Shown here one piece after another: positions 4,967-10,200 of a stretch of DNA of 10,200 nucleotides. The stretch is from an uncultured Prevotella sp. (GTDB lineage: Bacteria > Bacteroidota > Bacteroidia > Bacteroidales > Bacteroidaceae). The position numbers were made by a program, and so were the translations under genes. The DNA lies in the NCBI GenBank assembly GCA_934215545.1, contig CAKQAD010000039.1, positions 1 through 10,200 on the forward strand. The letters are read 5' to 3'. Under the pieces are notes generated by a model, which searched no databases, was not told the DNA's origin, and saw nothing but the letters and a program-made list of their open reading frames with translations. Position 1 is the first letter of the stretch, and every line of letters starts with the position of its first letter.

Positions 4967-7558
4967 ATGCAAAAGAAGCTTAAATTAGCAGTGTTGGCTA
5001 TGTGCTGCGCTCCTGCTGCTTTCGCTCAGGCACCAGCCGATTCTATCGGTTTCCACAGCGAGACATCAAGCGAGGCTGCCTTCACTTTCACTGAGGCACA
5101 GCTCGGTGAGGACGACGACATGACACAGAACGTGACAATCGTCAACTCTAACACCGACATCTATGCCAGCCAGGTGGGCTACTTGTTCTCACCGGCACGT
5201 TTCCGCTATCGTGCTTTCGATCAGAAGTACAATGAGGTTTATCTCAATGGTCTGCAACTGAACGATATGGAGAGCGGACAGTTCCGTTATTCGCAGGTTG
5301 GCGGTCTTAACAACATGACACGCAACCAGGAGTTTGCCTTGCCTTTCGAGGGCAATAACTTTGCCGCAGCAGGCATGGGAGGCTCTAACAACTACAACTT
5401 CCGTCCGTCTGCAATGCCAGTAGGTCATCGCGCCACTCTCAGTGGTGCCAACCGCAACTACACTCTGCGTGGCATGTACACCTACAGCACCGGTCTCTCT
5501 AACAAGGGATGGGCTTTCACTGGTGGTGTAAGCTACCGCTGGGCACGCAACGGCTATGTAGAAGGCACATTCTACAACTCTTTGTCTTACTTCCTCGGCA
5601 TCCAGAAGGTGATGGGCAAGCACAGCCTATCTCTCTCTACATGGGGCAACCCAACAGAGCGCTCTACTCAGGGTGCTGCTACCGACGAGGTGTATTGGCT
5701 TGCCAACAACCGCTACTACAACCCTTACTGGGGCTATCAGAACGGCAAGAAGCGCAACTCGCGCGTGGTGAACGACTATGCTCCAAGCGCCATCCTTACA
5801 TGGGACTGGAACATCAACGACAACTCTAAGCTCACCACATCTTTCTTCGGCAAGTATGCTATGTATAAGAGCACCAAGCTCAACTACAACAATGCCGACA
5901 ACCCACAGCCTAACTACTGGAAGAACCTGCCATCGAGCTACTACGATGTATGGTATGGCAACAACGAATCATACCGCACAGAGCAGGCGTTTGCCGATTG
6001 GACAAACTCTTACAACTTCTGGCGCGCATCAAAGGCCAACCGACAGATTAACTGGGATCGCCTTTACTATGCCAACAGAAACGCTTCTGCACAGGGTGCC
6101 GATGCTATGTATTATGTCCAGGCTAAGCACAACGACAACCTGATGTTCTCTTTGGCTTCTACCTTCAACCACCAAATCGACAAGGACAAGAAGTTCAACG
6201 TGGGTATCGTAGCTGCCACCAACAAGGCAATGCACTACCAGACAGTGGAAGACTTGCTGGGCGCTACACAATTCCACAACATCAACACTTATCTTATTTC
6301 CGACAAGTTCACAGCTGCATCGCCAGAGAGCCAGTACGACCTCAACAACCCTAACGCTGTTGTTAAGGAAGGCGACCGCTTCTGCTACGACTACAACCTG
6401 CTCATCAACAAGGGCAAGGTATGGGGCTCTTACTCGGAAAACTTCGGTCCACTCAACTACACTGTAGCTGCAAAACTTGGCTACACTGCATTCCAGCGCG
6501 ATGGCAAGATGCGCAATGGCTTGGCTGCTAACAACTCTTTTGGCAAGAGCCACCACGCACAGTTCATCGACGGCGGATTCAAGTTGGGTTCAAACCTCAA
6601 CCTCGGACATGGCCATGTGCTCTCATTGGGCGTTGGCTATGAGCATCGTGCTCCTGAGGCACGCACCGCTTTCGTATCGCCTGAGATCAATAACGACTTC
6701 GTTGATGGCCTCAAGAACGAGCGCATTTTCAGCTCAGAGCTCGGATACATGTACGAAAATTCATGGTTGCACCTCAACCTCAAGGGCTACTACAGCCGCA
6801 TGACCAACGTTACCGACTGGCAGAACTTCTACAACGACGACACCAACTCATTCATCTACGTGTCAATGACCGATATGAACAAGGAGTATTATGGTGCTGA
6901 GCTCGGTGCTAAGTTCAAGCTCACCAGCTTCCTCGACGTGAAGCTCATCGGTACAATCAGCGAGGCTAAGATAACCAACGATTCTAAGCTCTGCTACATG
7001 GAGTCTACAAGTGCCACACTTCACGGCACCAACCAGACTGGCAAAAACTACGACTACGTTCACAACAAGGGCATGCGCGACAGCGGCACACCTCTCACAG
7101 CAGTGAGCCTCGGTGTAAGCTATCACCAGAAGGGTTGGTTCATCGACCTCAACTGCAACTACTACGACCGCATCTACCTGTCGTACTCACCTAACTACCG
7201 TTTCCAGAACAACATCGAAAAGCGTAACAAGGTGATGACAGCCATCGACCGTCCTATCATCAACGACGTTACTGGCGAGATTCTGCCAGGCGCTCTCGAC
7301 CAGGCTAAGGGTCATGGTGGTTTCATGCTCGACGGTTCAATCGGACGTAGCATCTATCTGAAGCATGGCTCACTGTCTATCAACCTCATGGTGACCAACA
7401 TCCTCAACAACCGCAACATCGTTACTGGCGGTTACGAGCAGAGCCGAAGCGACTACACTGAAAGCCTCAACATGCGTGGCTATGCATTCGGGAAGAACCC
7501 ATTCAAGTTCTATGCTTTCGGCACCAACGGCATGCTGAACATTACTTATAAATTCTAA
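4967..7558 (+). CDS. TonB-dependent outer-membrane receptor
   Basis: The 863-residue protein is an outer-membrane beta-barrel with an N-terminal plug, importing a ligand with energy from TonB-ExbBD. A signal peptide ends AFA (cleavage before Gln21). Residues of roughly 45-170 form the plug; the block NEVYLNGLQLNDMESGQFRYSQVGGLNNMTRN (about 89-120) carries the typical plug sequence style. The rest is alternating aromatic beta strands, ending in TYKF, the C-terminal aromatic needed for barrel assembly. Unlike SusC-type receptors it has no N-terminal carboxypeptidase-regulatory-like domain and no SusD gene beside it; the next two genes encode lipoproteins instead. A clear TonB box cannot be assigned. 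The next gene starts 14 nt downstream, so they form one operon. A peptide, metal chelate or nucleic-acid fragment are all possible ligands; none can be chosen from sequence alone. Confidence 0.9.
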   Translation: MQKKLKLAVLAMCCAPAAFAQAPADSIGFHSETSSEAAFTFTEAQLGEDDDMTQNVTIVNSNTDIYASQVGYLFSPARFRYRAFDQKYNEVYLNGLQLNDMESGQFRYSQVGGLNNMTRNQEFALPFEGNNFAAAGMGGSNNYNFRPSAMPVGHRATLSGANRNYTLRGMYTYSTGLSNKGWAFTGGVSYRWARNGYVEGTFYNSLSYFLGIQKVMGKHSLSLSTWGNPTERSTQGAATDEVYWLANNRYYNPYWGYQNGKKRNSRVVNDYAPSAILTWDWNINDNSKLTTSFFGKYAMYKSTKLNYNNADNPQPNYWKNLPSSYYDVWYGNNESYRTEQAFADWTNSYNFWRASKANRQINWDRLYYANRNASAQGADAMYYVQAKHNDNLMFSLASTFNHQIDKDKKFNVGIVAATNKAMHYQTVEDLLGATQFHNINTYLISDKFTAASPESQYDLNNPNAVVKEGDRFCYDYNLLINKGKVWGSYSENFGPLNYTVAAKLGYTAFQRDGKMRNGLAANNSFGKSHHAQFIDGGFKLGSNLNLGHGHVLSLGVGYEHRAPEARTAFVSPEINNDFVDGLKNERIFSSELGYMYENSWLHLNLKGYYSRMTNVTDWQNFYNDDTNSFIYVSMTDMNKEYYGAELGAKFKLTSFLDVKLIGTISEAKITNDSKLCYMESTSATLHGTNQTGKNYDYVHNKGMRDSGTPLTAVSLGVSYHQKGWFIDLNCNYYDRIYLSYSPNYRFQNNIEKRNKVMTAIDRPIINDVTGEILPGALDQAKGHGGFMLDGSIGRSIYLKHGSLSINLMVTNILNNRNIVTGGYEQSRSDYTESLNMRGYAFGKNPFKFYAFGTNGMLNITYKF

Positions 7559-7572
7559 ATTCACGAAAGAAG

Positions 7573-8484
7573 ATGAAAAGTATTAAATATCTGAAACTCG
7601 CGCTCTTCGCACTCGTCATGGGCCTCACCGTGACATCGTGCATCGACGAAGACTGGACAGATCCTACTGGCGAGGTTGCTCCTTTTGGCAACAACCAGAT
7701 TCAGGAGACCAATGTCGTTTCTATCGCCGACCTTAAAGCCAAGTACGGCGCATTGCAAAAAGATCCTGTCAACGATACAGTACGCATCGATGCCGGTGTG
7801 CAGATTAAGGCACGCGTTGTTGCCAACGACATTGAGGGCAACGTTTACAATCAGGTAATTGTAGAGGATGCTACTGGCGGCATGATTATCTGCGTAGCCC
7901 AGGGTGGATTGTGCGGACAGCTGCAAATCGGTCAGGAAATTCTCGTTAACGTGGGCGGTCTTTACTACGGCACTTATCGCACACAGCCACAGATTGGTGT
8001 TCCTTACACCGACTTCAAGAAGAACCAGACCTACCCAAGCCGCATCGGCCGTGCCGAATGGCAGGAGCGCTTCAAGATTATCGGTCAGCCAGAGCCTGCA
8101 CTCGTCACTCCTAAGGTGTTCGACGATGCTTCAGTGCTCAACGACGAAGCTACAGCATTGGAGAATAGCGGACGTCTCGTTACTCTCAAGAACGTAGAGT
8201 TCGATGCTGCTGATGGCAAACTCACATTGGCTCCTGAGGCAGAGGGAAAGGATTTTGGTAATGGCGTTACACGCTACTTCAAAGGCTTTACTGCTCAGAA
8301 GAAGCAGATTGGCGTACGCACAAGCTGCTATGCCGACTTCGCTGGCGAGGTAGTACCACAAGGTAAGGTCAACGTAACTGGTGTTCTCACAGTCTACAAG
8401 ACAAGCGCTACATCAAGCTACGGCACCACCGTGCAGCTCGTATTGCGCCGCTACAGCGACATCGCTAAAGTTGAAGCCAACTAA
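7573..8484 (+). CDS. DUF5689-family surface lipoprotein with an OB-like domain
   Basis: This 303-residue lipoprotein has a type II signal peptide with lipobox VTSC (lipidated Cys23). The following IDED gives acidic residues at +2 to +4, like the surface-export signals reported for Bacteroidetes lipoproteins. Residues about 45-155 have the DUF5689 pattern. A VVSIADLKAKYG lead-in is followed by beta strands such as IKARVVAND, NQVIVEDATGGMII and IGQEILVNVGGLYYG, which look like a five-strand OB barrel. Residues 160-300 form a second beta-rich part ending VNVTGVLTVYKTS..TTVQLVLRRYSDI, again OB-like. The family is known mostly from Bacteroidetes and often sits beside TonB receptors. A role in capturing ligand for the receptor is inferred. 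It follows the receptor by 14 nt and precedes another lipoprotein by 76 nt. Confidence 0.85.
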   Translation: MKSIKYLKLALFALVMGLTVTSCIDEDWTDPTGEVAPFGNNQIQETNVVSIADLKAKYGALQKDPVNDTVRIDAGVQIKARVVANDIEGNVYNQVIVEDATGGMIICVAQGGLCGQLQIGQEILVNVGGLYYGTYRTQPQIGVPYTDFKKNQTYPSRIGRAEWQERFKIIGQPEPALVTPKVFDDASVLNDEATALENSGRLVTLKNVEFDAADGKLTLAPEAEGKDFGNGVTRYFKGFTAQKKQIGVRTSCYADFAGEVVPQGKVNVTGVLTVYKTSATSSYGTTVQLVLRRYSDIAKVEAN

Positions 8485-8489
8485 CATTG

Positions 8490-8511
8490 TAAGCTACATA
8501 ACAAAAGCTTA
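8490..8511 (+). other. Small inverted repeat between the two lipoprotein genes
   Basis: TAAGCT (8490-8495) and AGCTTA (8506-8511) can form a 6-bp stem with a 10-nt loop in the 76-nt gap. There is no T tract, so it is not a terminator. It might mark an mRNA processing or stability site that sets different levels of the two lipoproteins, but it may be chance. The rest of the gap is AT-rich with no clear promoter. Confidence 0.25.
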
Positions 8512-8560
8512 TCTACACATTAATTTATATATTATCTAACAAGCAAACAAACAAAACGAT

Positions 8561-9964
8561 ATGAAAAAGATATTATTTGCAATGTTGGTTGCAGTAGCAA
8601 CAACATTCTCATTCACAAGCTGCGAGGATGTTCCTGAGGCTTATCAGCTTCCTACCGCAGGTGCTGGTAGCGAAGGTGCTGGTGGCGAAGAAGGTGCAGG
8701 CACCATCGACAATCCTTACACAGTAAATGCAATCAAGAAGGGTGGCGTAACAGGCACCGCTTATCTAAAGGCCTACATCGTAGGCTTCGTTCCTGAAAAG
8801 GCAATCTCAGAAGCTAAGTTCAGCGCTGAGGGTTGTGAGGCAACAAGCAACGTTATCGTTGCTGCTTCTGCCGACGAGACAAATGTCAACAATGTAATGG
8901 CTATTCAGCTTCCTACTGGCGCTGTTCGTGATGGTGTAAACCTCAAGGACAACCCTACAAACCTCAAGCAGGAAGTTATCCTCTACGGTAATGTAGAGAA
9001 CTACTTCGGCCAGGTTGGTATGAAGTCAGTTACATGGGCAAAGATCGGCGACAAGGAGTTCGGCACCCAGCCTGGTGGTGGCGACGAGGTTGTTGGCGAG
9101 CCTAAGGGCACAGGTACACTTGCCGATCCATTCAACAGCGTAGCAGCCAACAACGAAGCTAAGAAGCTTGCTTCAGGCGCAGTGTCAGAGCAGGGCTACT
9201 ACATCAAGGGTAAGGTAGTTTCTATCAAGGAGCAGTTCTCTGCACAATATGGCAACGCATCTTTCTACATCTCTGACGATGGCAAGGCAGGAGGTCAGTT
9301 CCTCGTATTCCGCTCACTCTACTTCGGCAACCAGAAGTGGACAGAGGGTCAGTCAACCATTAAGGAAGGCGACGAAGTAGTGGTTTACGGCAAGCTCACC
9401 AACTACATGGGCAACACTCTTGAGACAGCTCAGAACACCACCTACCTCGTATCGCTCAATGGCAAGACAGAGGGCACTGAGGGCGGCAATCCTGACACTC
9501 CAAACCCAGACCAGCCTGGTGGTGGCAATACTGGTGGCGATGCAACCGTTGGCGACGTTTTCGAGTATGACGTAACAAGCGCTGGCTTTACAGAAGATAC
9601 TAAGCTCACTGAGATTACCCTTACCAATGGACTCACAATCACATTCGATGGCGGTGGCAACTCTTCAGCTCCTGTTTTCAACTTGAAATTCAAGAACTTC
9701 CGTTTCTATCCTAAGAACACCATGAAGTTCAACTCAACAAAGAAGATTGCATCTATCAAGTTCTTATGCGATAAGGGCCAAACAACTATCTGCAATGCTT
9801 CAGGCGACATCTCTTCTACAAGCGGCACAACATCAATCGATGGCAACTACCTCGTTATCTCAGGCATCAACGAGCAGAACTTCACACTCACCAATGTGAG
9901 CACACAGACGAAGGAACCATCTCAGCTTCGCTTCACTAAGATTATCATAACCTTCGCTAAGTAA
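8561..9964 (+). CDS. Three-module lipoprotein: DUF6359-like, OB-like and C-terminal beta module
   Basis: This 467-residue lipoprotein has lipobox FTSC (Cys21) followed by ED, consistent with surface export. A flexible Gly/Glu linker spans about 32-47. Module 1 (48-162) matches the DUF6359 pattern: GTIDNPYTV, LKAYIVGFVP, SNVIVAASADETNVNNVMAIQLP, LKDNPTNLKQEVILYGNVENYFG. Module 2 (183-302) is a second OB-like unit: GTGTLADPF, GYYIKGKVVSIKEQ, NASFYISDDG, EGDEVVVYGKLTNYMGNTLET. A Pro/Gly-rich linker (about 303-328) leads to module 3 (330-467), a beta-sandwich-like region with no motif I can name. Repeated OB-like modules with flexible linkers on a surface anchor suggest a ligand-binding tether for the receptor upstream. 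OB folds often bind nucleic acid or oligosaccharide; neither is shown. It ends the operon, with a strong terminator 24 nt later. Confidence 0.82.
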   Translation: MKKILFAMLVAVATTFSFTSCEDVPEAYQLPTAGAGSEGAGGEEGAGTIDNPYTVNAIKKGGVTGTAYLKAYIVGFVPEKAISEAKFSAEGCEATSNVIVAASADETNVNNVMAIQLPTGAVRDGVNLKDNPTNLKQEVILYGNVENYFGQVGMKSVTWAKIGDKEFGTQPGGGDEVVGEPKGTGTLADPFNSVAANNEAKKLASGAVSEQGYYIKGKVVSIKEQFSAQYGNASFYISDDGKAGGQFLVFRSLYFGNQKWTEGQSTIKEGDEVVVYGKLTNYMGNTLETAQNTTYLVSLNGKTEGTEGGNPDTPNPDQPGGGNTGGDATVGDVFEYDVTSAGFTEDTKLTEITLTNGLTITFDGGGNSSAPVFNLKFKNFRFYPKNTMKFNSTKKIASIKFLCDKGQTTICNASGDISSTSGTTSIDGNYLVISGINEQNFTLTNVSTQTKEPSQLRFTKIIITFAK

Positions 9965-9988
9965 TAAACATAGCATAACTCCATTATC

Positions 9989-10030
9989 AAATCCAAGCCA
10001 TTTCGTTTTACGACATGGCTTGGATTTTTT
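9989..10030 (+). terminator. Strong intrinsic terminator of the receptor operon
   Basis: A perfect 13-bp stem (9989-10001 with 10015-10027) has a loop containing a further 4-bp helix (10003-10006 with 10010-10013). It ends in a run of T's at 10025-10030. It closes the receptor/lipoprotein operon and insulates the ribosomal-protein promoter that follows. Confidence 0.92.
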
Positions 10031-10040
10031 GTTTTGAAAA

Positions 10041-10072
10041 TTTGTCAGTCTCGCAAAAAAGTCTTACCTTTG
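10041..10072 (+). promoter_or_regulatory. Consensus promoter of rpmE2
   Basis: TTTG at 10041-10044, a 20-nt spacer and TACCTTTG at 10065-10072 fully match the Bacteroidetes consensus at every defined base. Transcription should start near 10079, giving a leader of about 52 nt. A perfect promoter suits a highly expressed ribosomal-protein gene. Confidence 0.82.
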
Positions 10073-10130
10073 CAGTTGCTAAGCGTTTAAAAGCGAAATA
10101 TTTATTTAACATTATAACAATTAAATCAAA

Positions 10131-10200
10131 ATGAAGAAGGGAATTCATCCAGAAAACTATCGCCCCGTCGTATTCAAGGATATGTCCAACGGCGATATGT
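10131..10200 (+). CDS. rpmE2: 50S ribosomal protein L31, type B (5' part only)
   Basis: The first 23 codons, MKKGIHPENYRPVVFKDMSN then GDM, match the highly conserved N-terminus of type B L31. This is the zinc-free form, recognised by KxxIHPxYRPVVFxD and by the lack of the CxxC seen in type A at this end. The gene runs off the window. It belongs to the large ribosomal subunit in the cytoplasm. It has its own promoter and is transcriptionally separate from the receptor operon, so no functional link to that operon is implied. Confidence 0.93.
   Translation, partial: MKKGIHPENYRPVVFKDMSNGDM

Noticed and set aside
6029..6556. Long minus-strand frame opposite the TonB receptor
   Set aside because: The Val/Ala/Ser-rich product is typical of antisense to a coding strand rich in AAC, GGC and GCT codons; it has no start context or motif.

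Overview
The window looks like chromosome of a member of the order Bacteroidales, probably Prevotella-like (family-level placement is a guess). Support: promoters fit the Bacteroidetes form (TTTG, about 19-21 nt, TAnnTTTG) rather than -35/-10 boxes; start codons lack strong Shine-Dalgarno sequences; there is a TonB-dependent outer-membrane receptor with two lipoproteins whose acidic residues directly follow the lipidated cysteine; and a type B ribosomal protein L31 begins at the right edge. Nothing points to a phage, plasmid, insertion sequence or CRISPR array.

Layout. (1) Positions 1-274: two identical tRNA-Gln (anticodon CTG) genes in tandem, each followed by its own intrinsic terminator. 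(2) 275-2340: an AT-rich spacer, a six-helix DUF308/HdeD-like membrane protein, then a secreted protein with a Gly/Ser/Arg/Asn-rich FGSR-repeat tail. The second gene has a near-consensus promoter with a tandem operator-like repeat directly upstream, and ends at a 20-bp perfect-stem terminator. (3) 2352-4632, minus strand: a compact three-gene operon encoding a secreted endonuclease/exonuclease/phosphatase (EEP) family enzyme, a uracil-DNA-glycosylase-family protein and uridine kinase (udk). (4) 4633-4966: a divergent regulatory region rich in inverted repeats. (5) 4967-9964, plus strand: a TonB-dependent receptor without a SusD partner, a DUF5689 lipoprotein, and a three-module lipoprotein with a DUF6359-like OB module, a second OB-like module and a beta-rich C-terminal module. 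(6) 9989-10200: terminator, strong promoter and the start of rpmE2.

How the genes may work together. The two arms of the divergent locus share a control region. One arm supplies a receptor and two probably surface-exposed lipoproteins with predicted OB-type folds, a fold often used to bind nucleic acid. The other supplies an exported EEP nuclease-like enzyme, a DNA-uracil enzyme and a uridine salvage kinase. My main hypothesis is that this is a system for scavenging extracellular nucleic acid: bind, cut, import, salvage. It is an inference from domain content and gene order; no substrate can be read from the sequence.
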